Below, piece by piece: positions 1 to 6,660 of a stretch of DNA of 9,385 nt (its first letter is position 1; every line of letters starts with the position of its first letter). The DNA comes from Legionellales bacterium UBA2469 (lineage in GTDB: Bacteria; Pseudomonadota; Gammaproteobacteria; Legionellales; Legionellaceae): positions 8,218 to 17,602 of the forward strand of contig DDPL01000080.1 of NCBI GenBank assembly GCA_002342175.1, given 5' to 3'. The translations under genes and the position numbers were made by a program. Below the pieces are notes generated by a model. That model saw nothing but the letters and a program-made list of their open reading frames with translations, was not told the DNA's origin and did no database searches.

Positions 1-719
1 ATCAATCATTTTACGAAAGTTTGAAAAAAACGCCCCAATATCCAACGACCTCGGCTCCAAATCCTTTGCAAATTCAGAATAAGTTCAAAGACTTGCATCA
101 AAAACATGACAATCTAATCATGATTTCGGTTGCAGAAAAATTAAGCAGTACTTATGCAAGTGCTTGTAATATTTCCCAAGAGTTCCCAAATATACATGTC
201 GTGAATTCTAAACTAACCTCTGCTGGTCAAAGTTTATTGGTTTATGATGCGGCATTAAAGATAAATCAACCCGATGCAAATATCGATGATGTTCTGATGC
301 GAATTAACTCTTCGACAAATAATATCGTTCTTTATGTTCTGGTACACAAATTGGATGCTTTAATGCGATCCGGGCGTGTGGATAAACTTCGTGGAACATT
401 TGCGAATTTAGCAGGATTACGCCCTATCATTAAATTAAATGAGGATGGACGCGGTGAAATGTATAGCAAAGCACTTTCAACCAAAAAAGGTTTACAGCAA
501 TTGCTTCAAAATGTTGAGATAGATCAAGCTCAACGTAATGCAAAACTAGCACACTACGCCATTGTGCATGCTGGGTTTGAAGATGGCGCATTAGAATTAT
601 CTCAATTGGCTAAAGAAAAGTTCCATCAAGATCCCTTATATATCAGCCCTGTTTCTGCTGCCATTGGCCTCCATGTGGGTTATGGCTGTGTGGGAATTGC
701 GGCATTTTTAGAGCCTTAA
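1..719 (+). CDS. DegV family fatty-acid-binding protein (3' part)
   Basis: Partial gene: 238 codons are visible and the start lies upstream of the window. The frame is open from base 3 and reads QSFYESLKKTPQYPTTSAPN, the usual DegV lead-in (FYE.L.....PTTS.P), so the TTG at 21 is not the start. DegV proteins (usually about 280 aa) bind a fatty acid in a cleft between two alpha/beta domains. In Firmicutes (FakB) they present it to a fatty-acid kinase; the role in Gram-negatives is less clear. Visible family signatures are the serine-rich SVAEKLSSTYASA segment, VVNSKLTSAGQSLLV, the RSGRVDKLRGTFANLAGLRPII block and a C-terminal IGLHVGYGCVGIAAF. The last block usually reads H.GPG in the family; here it is HVGYG, a substitution near the ligand pocket. 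The stop at 717-719 lies 2 nt before the next gene, suggesting co-transcription. No kinase partner gene is visible in this window. Confidence 0.85.
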   Translation, partial: QSFYESLKKTPQYPTTSAPNPLQIQNKFKDLHQKHDNLIMISVAEKLSSTYASACNISQEFPNIHVVNSKLTSAGQSLLVYDAALKINQPDANIDDVLMRINSSTNNIVLYVLVHKLDALMRSGRVDKLRGTFANLAGLRPIIKLNEDGRGEMYSKALSTKKGLQQLLQNVEIDQAQRNAKLAHYAIVHAGFEDGALELSQLAKEKFHQDPLYISPVSAAIGLHVGYGCVGIAAFLEP

Positions 720-721
720 TC

Positions 722-1462
722 ATGTACATCCATCTATTGATAAGTTTTTTAACACTTCAATTATGGATGTTGTTGATTTGGACTATTTTTACTTTTAAAA
801 AAAATGCCGTTATTGCCGATGTGGCCTGGGGCCTTGGTATCATGGGCGCCGCCCTTTTCCATCAAACTTTGCATCCATCATATGTGCTCATTTTTTCCCT
901 AATGATCTGGGCACTGCGTTTGTCTGGATTTATTTTCTGGACTCGGCTCAAACCAAATCACCAAGATGTCCGCTACGAACATCTCAAAAAAAGTTCCCCG
1001 CATTCATCAAACTTACATTTTCTTATCAACTGTCAATTTCAGGGATGTTTACAATGGCTTATTGCCATACCTTTTCTTTTTCCAAAAGCAAACACCCTTC
1101 TGACTGGTATAGGGATGACTATTTTTTCAATTGGATTCTTGATTGAAAGCATTGCAGATTTTCAACTACAGACCTTTAAAAAAAAACATCCACATCAGGT
1201 TTGCAATATAGGGCTATGGCAATACTCGCGACACCCTAACTACTTTGGCGAACTTCTCATATGGTTTGGATTTGCACTTTGCTTTAGCTCAAACCTATTC
1301 GCGTTTTTGTCCCCCATTTCACTTTATCTTATCATGACACGTATGACAGGCCCCTTAACTGAAGAAATGAGTTTACGCTCAAAAGGAAAAGCCTATAAGT
1401 CGTATCAGAAAAAAACCCCCATGATTATACCCAATCTTAAAAAAATAATTTCCACAAATTAA
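722..1462 (+). CDS. DUF1295 membrane protein (steroid 5-alpha-reductase-like)
   Basis: An integral inner-membrane protein of 246 aa with hydrophobic segments around residues 3-24, 32-47, 53-73, 108-120, 125-146 and 174-205. The family signature WQYSRHPNYFGE is at residues 166-177, preceded by FQLQTFKKK, and WALRLSGFIFW is at 63-73. This is the DUF1295/COG3752 group, related to the C-terminal domain of 3-oxo-5-alpha-steroid 4-dehydrogenases and to isoprenylcysteine methyltransferase-like folds. The expected chemistry is NADPH-dependent double-bond reduction or methyl transfer on a lipid, but the substrate is unknown. In many proteobacteria DUF1295 genes occur in photooxidative-stress clusters with photolyases, SDRs and cyclopropane-fatty-acid synthases. 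That makes the photolyase/SDR pair next door, on the opposite strand, suggestive. The start ATG lies 2 nt after the degV stop and has no strong Shine-Dalgarno, consistent with translational coupling. A run of nine A (1178-1186) lies in the gene. Confidence 0.85.
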   Translation: MYIHLLISFLTLQLWMLLIWTIFTFKKNAVIADVAWGLGIMGAALFHQTLHPSYVLIFSLMIWALRLSGFIFWTRLKPNHQDVRYEHLKKSSPHSSNLHFLINCQFQGCLQWLIAIPFLFPKANTLLTGIGMTIFSIGFLIESIADFQLQTFKKKHPHQVCNIGLWQYSRHPNYFGELLIWFGFALCFSSNLFAFLSPISLYLIMTRMTGPLTEEMSLRSKGKAYKSYQKKTPMIIPNLKKIISTN

Positions 1463-1463
1463 A

Positions 1464-2984
1464 TTACAACTGATTTAATGACAACATTTCAAAATAATAT
1501 TTTGCTTGATTAAGGATAGATGCCTTCTTATCTTCATCAAAACGATGCCATGTCGCATACATGAATTTCATTCGCATGTTTGATTTTAGTTTATCTTCAT
1601 GTCGTGCAATAAAATCCCAATAAAAAGAATTAAATGGACATGCGCTTTCTCCCACGACTTTCTTTGGATTATAGACACATGATTCACAAAAATTAGACAT
1701 CTTATTAATATAGCTGGCACTTGCTGCATAGGGTTTGCTTGCCATACATCCCCCATCTGCGTAAAGTGCCATGCCTAAAGTATTTGGCAATTCTACCCAT
1801 TCATAAGCATCCAAATAAACAGCCAAATACCATTCACATACCGCTTTAGGATGTAGGCCCGCCAACAAAGCAAAGTTTCCGGTGATCATGAGTCGCTGAA
1901 TATGATGAGAGTAAGCATAAAGTTGGGTTTGTTTGACCACCGTAGCCAGGCAGTTCATGTTCGTCGAAGCACCCCAATACAATTCAGGTAATGGACGCGT
2001 GGCATGAAGTGCATTCAACTGCGCATAATCTGGCATATTTAACCAATAAATGCCCCTTACATATTCCCGCCACCCTAATATTTGTCGTATAAACCCTTCA
2101 ACAGCCGCCAAAGGCGACCTACCTTCTTCAAATTCAAGTTGTGCTTGTTGACATAAAACCAATGGGTTCAGCATTCCTGCGTTCAAATACATGGATAACA
2201 CACCATGTGATAAGAAAACTTCTTGGGCCATCATCACATCTTGATATTGTCCAAAATAAGGCAGACAAGTCTTCAGAAAATGCTTCACATGCTCCTGAGC
2301 ATCTTCATGCGTGACCGCATAGTTAAACGACTCAATTGCACCAAAATGATGAGAAAAATGTTGCCTCACCAAAGTTATCACAGCTTGCGTAATCTCATCT
2401 GGATTAAAAACCAAACGTTTAGGAAAACGAGGCTCTCCTTTCAATGGATCTCGATTTTCCAAATCAAAGTTCCATTTTCCACCCTGTGGCTTACCATCTT
2501 CCGTAAGTAACAATTGATGATGTTGACGCATCATCTGATAAAAACACTCCATTCGCAATTGTTTACGATGATGAGCCCAGTTCTTGAACATTTGGTGCGT
2601 ACATAAAAAACGCGTATCTTCTCGCATTTCAAGACCCGCATTGATGAATGCTTCACGCAATCGCCATTCACCAGGTTCAGTGACGACAATTTTATCCATG
2701 CCAAATTGTTTTGAAAGGCGTTGCCACTCACTTATCAATGATTGTGTATTATCCGGATCATCGAGTGTGACATAGGTCACTTGAATCCCCATCGCAATGA
2801 GTGCTTTGGCAAAATGTCGCATGGCTGAGAATAAAAAAATAATTTTTTGAGGATGATGAGAAACATAATCAGTCTCAGCACGGACTTCACAAAAAACCAC
2901 ACGATCGTGTTCTAAATTTAAATCAGATAATGATGCCAGATCATAAGACAACTGATCAGCAAGTATAGGGCGCAATATATTCAT
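1464..2984 (-). CDS. FeS-cluster (6-4) photolyase, PhrB / FeS-BCP family
   Basis: A 506-aa flavoprotein of the deoxyribodipyrimidine photolyase-related group (FeS-BCP), whose characterised member Agrobacterium PhrB repairs (6-4) photoproducts using FAD, a ribolumazine antenna and a [4Fe-4S] cluster. The N-terminal antenna domain starts MNILRPILADQL. The four expected cluster ligands are C345, C433, C436 and C449. Their spacing (88, 3, 13) matches, from memory, PhrB C350/C438/C441/C454 with a constant offset of 5. The same offset places H360-H361 (YSHHIQRLM) on the active-site His pair, W337 and W385 on the electron-transfer Trp residues, and Y419 on the conserved Tyr. All key residues therefore appear intact and an active (6-4) photolyase is expected, though activity is inferred. 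The ATG follows the SDR stop by 1 nt, so it is the last gene of a leftward operon. Its stop lies 1 nt from the convergent DUF1295 stop. It is often annotated simply as a cryptochrome/photolyase family protein. Confidence 0.93.
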   Translation of the reverse strand: MNILRPILADQLSYDLASLSDLNLEHDRVVFCEVRAETDYVSHHPQKIIFLFSAMRHFAKALIAMGIQVTYVTLDDPDNTQSLISEWQRLSKQFGMDKIVVTEPGEWRLREAFINAGLEMREDTRFLCTHQMFKNWAHHRKQLRMECFYQMMRQHHQLLLTEDGKPQGGKWNFDLENRDPLKGEPRFPKRLVFNPDEITQAVITLVRQHFSHHFGAIESFNYAVTHEDAQEHVKHFLKTCLPYFGQYQDVMMAQEVFLSHGVLSMYLNAGMLNPLVLCQQAQLEFEEGRSPLAAVEGFIRQILGWREYVRGIYWLNMPDYAQLNALHATRPLPELYWGASTNMNCLATVVKQTQLYAYSHHIQRLMITGNFALLAGLHPKAVCEWYLAVYLDAYEWVELPNTLGMALYADGGCMASKPYAASASYINKMSNFCESCVYNPKKVVGESACPFNSFYWDFIARHEDKLKSNMRMKFMYATWHRFDEDKKASILNQAKYYFEMLSLNQL

Positions 2985-2985
2985 A

Positions 2986-3684
2986 CTAAACTTTTGGTCG
3001 AGGCTTTAAGGTACTTAAACCACCATCAACAGCAATATGCTGTCCAGTTATCCAATTGTTTTCGGGGCTTAACAAAAATAGGATCATACGGGCAATATCC
3101 TCTGGTGTTCCTAATCGTCCAAGGGGATGCATTGCAATAGAACCCTTGCGTATAGCTTCCTGTTGTGTTAGTGCCGTCGTTAAACGGGTTTCTGTTAAAC
3201 CCGGCTCTACAACATTAAAGCGTAACCCTTGAGCCGCATAAGTTGCTGCAGCAGAACGCATTAACCCTACAATTCCAGCTTTTGCAGCGGCAATGGCTTC
3301 GTGATTTGCAAGACCAATTTCACCTGCGGCAGAACCAATCAAAACAACGCTGCCACCCTGTCTCATGAAAGAACCCGCAGCACGAACCACAGCAAATGCG
3401 GTAGTTAGCGATGCGGCTATGACGGATTGATATTCAGATTCAGATGTGAGATGAGCAGGTTTCAATAATAAACTGCCAGCACAATTCACCACACCATCAA
3501 GCGTACCAGATTGTTGAAACACTTGTTCAACATCTGAAAACTTAGTCGCATCCAATACAAATTTCGGTTGAACCACTTGAGTATTTCGGGCAGTCGTGAG
3601 CACTTCATGGCCTTGCGTTTGTAATTCAAGACACACCTGCTGACCAATATCACTACTCGCCCCAACAACTAAATATCGTCCCAT
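2986..3684 (-). CDS. SDR-family oxidoreductase with non-canonical active site
   Basis: A 232-aa short-chain dehydrogenase/reductase fold. The dinucleotide motif GASSDIG is at residues 8-14, NCAG at 67-70, the catalytic-position Ser at S118 (VVLIGSAAGEIG), the lysine at K135, PG at 161-162 and the C-terminal TGQHIAVDGG. Classical SDRs have a Tyr four residues before the Lys and 13 after the Ser; here that position is I131 (NHEAIAAAKAG). The tetrad Asn position also appears changed, to S92 (AASLTTAF). The protein probably still binds NAD(P)(H), but the usual proton relay is missing, so it may be a pseudo-enzyme, a cofactor-binding partner or an enzyme with different chemistry. I chose the start at 3684 because GGAAGGAAA lies about 8 nt upstream and the NAD-binding strand begins at residue 3. 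The longer frame back to 3921 only shadows the upstream gene. It lies 4 nt after the upstream stop and 1 nt before the photolyase, hence probably a functional partner of it. Confidence 0.88.
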   Translation of the reverse strand: MGRYLVVGASSDIGQQVCLELQTQGHEVLTTARNTQVVQPKFVLDATKFSDVEQVFQQSGTLDGVVNCAGSLLLKPAHLTSESEYQSVIAASLTTAFAVVRAAGSFMRQGGSVVLIGSAAGEIGLANHEAIAAAKAGIVGLMRSAAATYAAQGLRFNVVEPGLTETRLTTALTQQEAIRKGSIAMHPLGRLGTPEDIARMILFLLSPENNWITGQHIAVDGGLSTLKPRPKV

Positions 3685-3688
3685 CGAA

Positions 3689-4459
3689 CTATTTCCTTCC
3701 ATTTCTTGGTAAATTATTAAATTCCACTTCAACTTGAGTTTCTTCCTTGTTGGGCTCATTTGCAAGTGGTAATTTCTGCTTCCTAGTAAGGGGTTTATAA
3801 TTAAAATTTTCAAAATTTGTGGTGAAATCAGCGTTCCTGACGCCATGTACGTCTTTTTGGTTACGATACAACCCACTGTCTTGGTTTGATTTCTCATTTC
3901 TATCCAGAAAATAACTTCCACCGAGAGTTACCGCACTGATAATTGGAGCGCCGACAATTAGAATGGCGGGCAAAGCACCAAATGTTACCAAACCTGAACA
4001 CATCATTGCGGAAAAAAGTCCGAGCAATAACAGATTTTTTTGCCAGCAAGGTTGATTTAACCGTTGCCAAAAATTGAGATAGGGGTCTAAGGCTGCCATA
4101 AAGCTGTTTTGGCGTTTTGTGTAACGATTTCCTCTCGTTTCGAATACATAGGCAAGATTTGGGGCAAATGACTCATCAAACCGAACAGGAAAAGGATAAT
4201 TAACCCCCTGTGCATCTAAAAACTCACGATCACTCATCCATTCAACAACTTTTTTTGTAAAATTCTCATGGGAATATTCTGGTTCACCTTTGAGAATATT
4301 GGATAGACGAGAAGAATAACTGCGTTGATGAATTTGTTTACACATATCCATCAACTCTTCAAATTGTGTGGGATTATTTTGAGCCTGACAATGAAGCCTG
4401 TAAAGATAATCTACAAATTCTTTACAATGTTCCCAATTTTCAACATTGATGTAAGGCAT
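3689..4459 (-). CDS. Hypothetical protein with a two-helix membrane hairpin
   Basis: I do not recognise this 256-aa protein. Residues 1-140 are soluble and mixed charged/aromatic, with Cys at 12, 24, 40 and 138 and several Trp. A strongly hydrophobic stretch spans about 142-186 and is broken near GALP (161-164), so it fits two short adjacent transmembrane helices with a tight turn (about 143-160 and 164-184). Residues 187-256 form a polar, Asn/Lys/Glu-rich, probably disordered tail. There is no signal peptide. Both ends would then face the cytosol, or, if the protein is exported, this could be a membrane-inserting effector layout as seen in Legionellales; that is speculation. An extended -10 element lies 33 nt upstream of the ATG, and the ribosome site is weak. 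Its stop is 4 nt before the SDR start, so it is the first gene of the SDR-photolyase transcript. No frame interruption is seen. Confidence 0.75.
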   Translation of the reverse strand: MPYINVENWEHCKEFVDYLYRLHCQAQNNPTQFEELMDMCKQIHQRSYSSRLSNILKGEPEYSHENFTKKVVEWMSDREFLDAQGVNYPFPVRFDESFAPNLAYVFETRGNRYTKRQNSFMAALDPYLNFWQRLNQPCWQKNLLLLGLFSAMMCSGLVTFGALPAILIVGAPIISAVTLGGSYFLDRNEKSNQDSGLYRNQKDVHGVRNADFTTNFENFNYKPLTRKQKLPLANEPNKEETQVEVEFNNLPRNGRK

Positions 4460-4491
4460 TTATGCAAACCATCGTTTATCTGAGTAATTAA

Positions 4492-4500
4492 AGTATAACA
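4492..4500 (-). promoter_or_regulatory. Extended -10 promoter element for the unknown-SDR-photolyase operon
   Basis: On the minus strand this reads TGTTATACT, an extended -10 (TGn) plus TATACT (5/6 match to TATAAT). The expected transcription start is near 4485, about 25 nt upstream of the ATG at 4459. No good -35 is visible; GTTCAA at a 16-nt spacing is weak, which fits an extended -10 promoter. If real, it makes the three-gene operon independent of the small gene upstream. Confidence 0.5.
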
Positions 4501-4564
4501 CCAAAAGAGCGACTTGAACTAAAAAAGGCCTGATTTTTCCAAAAATAACAGACTTTTAAAGGAA

Positions 4565-4750
4565 TTAAATATCGGAATTAGTCTTAATTATTTCTTTTGA
4601 TGCATCGTTTTGCTCTGGTTGTTTTGCAATACATAAGCGAAATAAGAATGTGTATTTCGAATCCTGATTTATTTTTTCCATCTGTTCTTCAGACTTGGTC
4701 GCTATTTTGGGTAACTCCAAAATTTCTAAAGCTTGGTATTTGTTCATCAT
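4565..4750 (-). CDS. Small orphan protein, 61 aa, faintly J-domain-like
   Basis: A short but well-supported gene: its ATG ATG start is preceded by a strong Shine-Dalgarno AAGGGGGT about 7 nt upstream and by a near-consensus promoter (4796-4823). The 61-aa product is charged and soluble, with no signal peptide or membrane helix. The segment YQALEILELPKIATKSE (residues 5-21) resembles the opening helix and turn of DnaJ J-domains. The later FRLCIAKQPEQNDASKEIIK resembles the part around HPDKN, but the essential HPD tripeptide reads QPE. If the resemblance is real, this is a degenerate J-like remnant that could not stimulate Hsp70 in the usual way. It may equally be chance in a small helical protein. 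It lies divergently from msbA, and 105 nt separate its stop from the next start. I assign no function. Confidence 0.55.
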   Translation of the reverse strand: MMNKYQALEILELPKIATKSEEQMEKINQDSKYTFLFRLCIAKQPEQNDASKEIIKTNSDI

Positions 4751-4776
4751 GATAAATACCCCCTTGAGTATTAGAA

Positions 4777-4791
4777 TTGAGGATGCCTCAA
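4777..4791 (-). repeat. Perfect inverted repeat at the transcription start of the small gene
   Basis: TTGAGG-CAT-CCTCAA (minus strand) is a perfect 6-bp dyad with a 3-nt centre, located 5 to 19 nt downstream of the predicted -10 of the 61-aa gene. The predicted transcript start (4787-4789) falls inside the left arm. It can therefore be a DNA operator overlapping +1, or a short 5'-end RNA hairpin (GAGG/CCUC) protecting the mRNA. No sequence evidence decides between the two. Confidence 0.5.
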
Positions 4792-4795
4792 ATTA

Positions 4796-4823
4796 AGTAT
4801 AGTCAATTTTAACGACTTATCAA
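4796..4823 (-). promoter_or_regulatory. Sigma-70-like promoter of the 61-aa gene
   Basis: On the minus strand, -35 TTGATA (4818-4823; 5/6 match) is followed by a 16-nt spacer and -10 TATACT (4796-4801; 5/6 match). The predicted start is near 4788, giving a leader of about 38 nt. This is the best promoter match I see in the window and is the main reason to treat the small downstream frame as a real gene. Confidence 0.6.
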
Positions 4824-4834
4824 AAAAACAAAGA

Positions 4835-4864
4835 TTGCGATAAGACCATAAAACACGTTAAAAT
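4835..4864 (+). promoter_or_regulatory. Candidate promoter for the msbA-lpxK operon
   Basis: TTGCGA (4835-4840; 4/6 match) and TAAAAT (4859-4864; 5/6 match) are separated by 18 nt, with a predicted start near 4871 and a leader of about 23 nt. The msbA ATG at 4894 has no recognisable Shine-Dalgarno in the A/T-rich leader. It lies back to back with the promoter of the 61-aa gene; the 143-nt gap between the two genes holds both. Confidence 0.4.
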
Positions 4865-4893
4865 AGATGCTATTTTATTGATTCTTAAAATTT

Positions 4894-6660
4894 ATGTCTG
4901 CCCAAACCCCAATTCATCGTCGTGTTTTTTCTTTGCTGAAACCTTATTGGAAAATGGCACTCCTCGGAATCATTGCCAATTGTTTATATGCAGGTATCGA
5001 TGCAACATTTACATACCTCATGCGACCTTTTATGGACAAAGGTTTTGTCAATATTGACATGCACTTTGTTTATCAAATTCCCTGGATTGTTTTAGTTGGG
5101 ATTACCTTACGAGGCCTTATGGGCGGATTTGGAGGCTACTGCATGACGCACGTTGCGCGCTCAATGGTTAATGGCCTACGTCAGCGTGTCTTCTCTCAAT
5201 TCTTGCATTTGCCCGCCAAAGTTCTCGATAGCACACCATCGGGTCAACTTTTATCAAAATTACTCTATGACGTCGAACAAGTCGCCCAAGTGAGTGCCGA
5301 TGTAATTACTGACATCGTACAAAATGGGTGTCTTATCATTGGGTTATTTAGCGTGATGCTTATTATATCTTGGCAATTGACCTGTATTTTTCTGCTGGCA
5401 GTTCCTGCTATCGCAATTATGGTGCAATACACCAACCGACGTATTCGACGCATTAGCCGTCAAGTTCAGCAATCTATGGGAGAAGTCACAGAAATTGCTG
5501 GTGAAGTCATTGAAGGATACCGTGAGGTGCGCATGTTTTCAGCTCAAAACTATGTGGCACAAAAATTTAATCAATCTGCAGAGTCCTCTCGTCGCCATGA
5601 TTTAAAAGTTGCCATGAGCAAAGCTCTAAATGTTTTTGGGGTCCAAATGATTTTAGCCGTTGCGATGACCATCATCATTTTTGCAGCCATTCAATTGGCC
5701 AAAATGATAACCATCACGGCCGGAACATTTTTAGCCATTACCGCAGCGATGCTGCAATTGATCAAACCCATGAAGACCCTAACCACTCTAAATGCTTCAC
5801 TACAACGGGGTTTTGCTGGCGCTGAAAGTATTTTTTATCTCCTGGATTTACCAACAGAGTCTTCTGCTCAAACAAAAACCTTACCGCACTGCCATGGTAA
5901 AATAGAGTTCAAAGACGTTTATTTTGCTTATCAAGACGAACAATGGGTATTAGAACATTTCAATATGCAAATTCCAGCCGGCCAAACCATCGCACTTGTT
6001 GGCTCCTCCGGCAGTGGGAAGACCACATTGGTTAATTTACTACCTCGATTTTATGATATTCAAAAAGGTAATATTTTAATTGATGATACCCCTATTCAAA
6101 ATCTAGAACTCAATACCCTCAGAAATCAATTTTCATGGGTTGGTCAACATGTTATTTTATTCAATGATACCATTGCCAAAAACATTGCGTATGGTCAAAA
6201 CGCTATCGATGAAACACGATTATGGACAGCCATTCAACAAGCCGATGCCTATGATTTTATTAAACAACTTCCGGAAGGCATCCATACCATCATTGGTGAA
6301 AATGGCCTATCACTTTCAGGCGGTCAACGCCAACGTTTAGCCTTAGCGCGCGCAATTTATCGAAACTCGCCTATTTTCATTCTTGATGAGGCAACCGCTG
6401 CTCTCGATAATCAAACTGAACAGCATATTCAAAGAGCACTTGAACAATTTCATCACCAACGCACCATGATCATCATTGCACATCGCCTGTCTACCATACA
6501 GTTTGCTGACGTTATTTTTGTGATGAACAATGGCAAGATTATAGAACAAGGTCGACATGAAGATTTGTTAAAACAAAATGGTCATTATGCAAGCCTTTAT
6601 CATGCCCAACGCCACAGCCCTATGGAGCACCATGAAATCCAAACTGACGCAATGGCTTAA
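4894..6660 (+). CDS. msbA: Lipid A flippase / ABC transporter MsbA
   Basis: A 588-aa half-transporter, the usual MsbA length, acting as a homodimer in the inner membrane to flip lipid A-core from the cytoplasmic to the periplasmic leaflet using ATP. The N-terminal transmembrane domain (about residues 10-315, six helices) starts RVFSLLKPYWK as in the family. The nucleotide-binding domain follows from about 335: Walker A GSSGSGKT at 370-377, Q-loop Q418, signature LSGGQ at 474-478, Walker B FILDE ending D498-E499 (catalytic Glu) and the switch His H530. All catalytic motifs are intact. Directly downstream is lpxK, the common gammaproteobacterial msbA-lpxK order, which separates MsbA from other ABC exporters. 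The last 29 nt overlap lpxK. An intrinsic-terminator-like hairpin begins 7 nt after the stop. Confidence 0.95.
   Translation: MSAQTPIHRRVFSLLKPYWKMALLGIIANCLYAGIDATFTYLMRPFMDKGFVNIDMHFVYQIPWIVLVGITLRGLMGGFGGYCMTHVARSMVNGLRQRVFSQFLHLPAKVLDSTPSGQLLSKLLYDVEQVAQVSADVITDIVQNGCLIIGLFSVMLIISWQLTCIFLLAVPAIAIMVQYTNRRIRRISRQVQQSMGEVTEIAGEVIEGYREVRMFSAQNYVAQKFNQSAESSRRHDLKVAMSKALNVFGVQMILAVAMTIIIFAAIQLAKMITITAGTFLAITAAMLQLIKPMKTLTTLNASLQRGFAGAESIFYLLDLPTESSAQTKTLPHCHGKIEFKDVYFAYQDEQWVLEHFNMQIPAGQTIALVGSSGSGKTTLVNLLPRFYDIQKGNILIDDTPIQNLELNTLRNQFSWVGQHVILFNDTIAKNIAYGQNAIDETRLWTAIQQADAYDFIKQLPEGIHTIIGENGLSLSGGQRQRLALARAIYRNSPIFILDEATAALDNQTEQHIQRALEQFHHQRTMIIIAHRLSTIQFADVIFVMNNGKIIEQGRHEDLLKQNGHYASLYHAQRHSPMEHHEIQTDAMA

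Noticed and set aside
21..23. TTG at 21 as the degV start
   Set aside because: Codons upstream (QSFYES) already match the family, so the gene begins before the window.
1178..1186. A9 tract in the DUF1295 gene (and A8 near 800 and 8635) as phase-variation sites
   Set aside because: Runs of this length are expected in an AT-rich genome rich in Lys codons, and the frames are intact.
2223..2775. Short plus- and minus-strand frames inside the photolyase gene
   Set aside because: Their products have no recognisable motif and they lie wholly within a gene with strong family matches.
3685..3921. Longer SDR start at 3921 adding 79 residues
   Set aside because: The extra part overlaps the upstream gene out of frame and has no SDR-like sequence. 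A good ribosome site and the NAD-binding strand support 3684.
4520..4545. Possible terminator around AAAAAAGGCCTGATTTTT
   Set aside because: Only A:T pairs close around a small GGCC core; no stable stem followed by a T-tract on the minus strand that would end the 61-aa transcript.
5265..6558. Short frames inside msbA on both strands
   Set aside because: They are shadows of a well-conserved ABC transporter, with no own ribosome site or motif.
6578..6631. LpxK start at 6578
   Set aside because: It adds 18 residues shadowing msbA and lacks a clear ribosome site. GGAG supports 6632.
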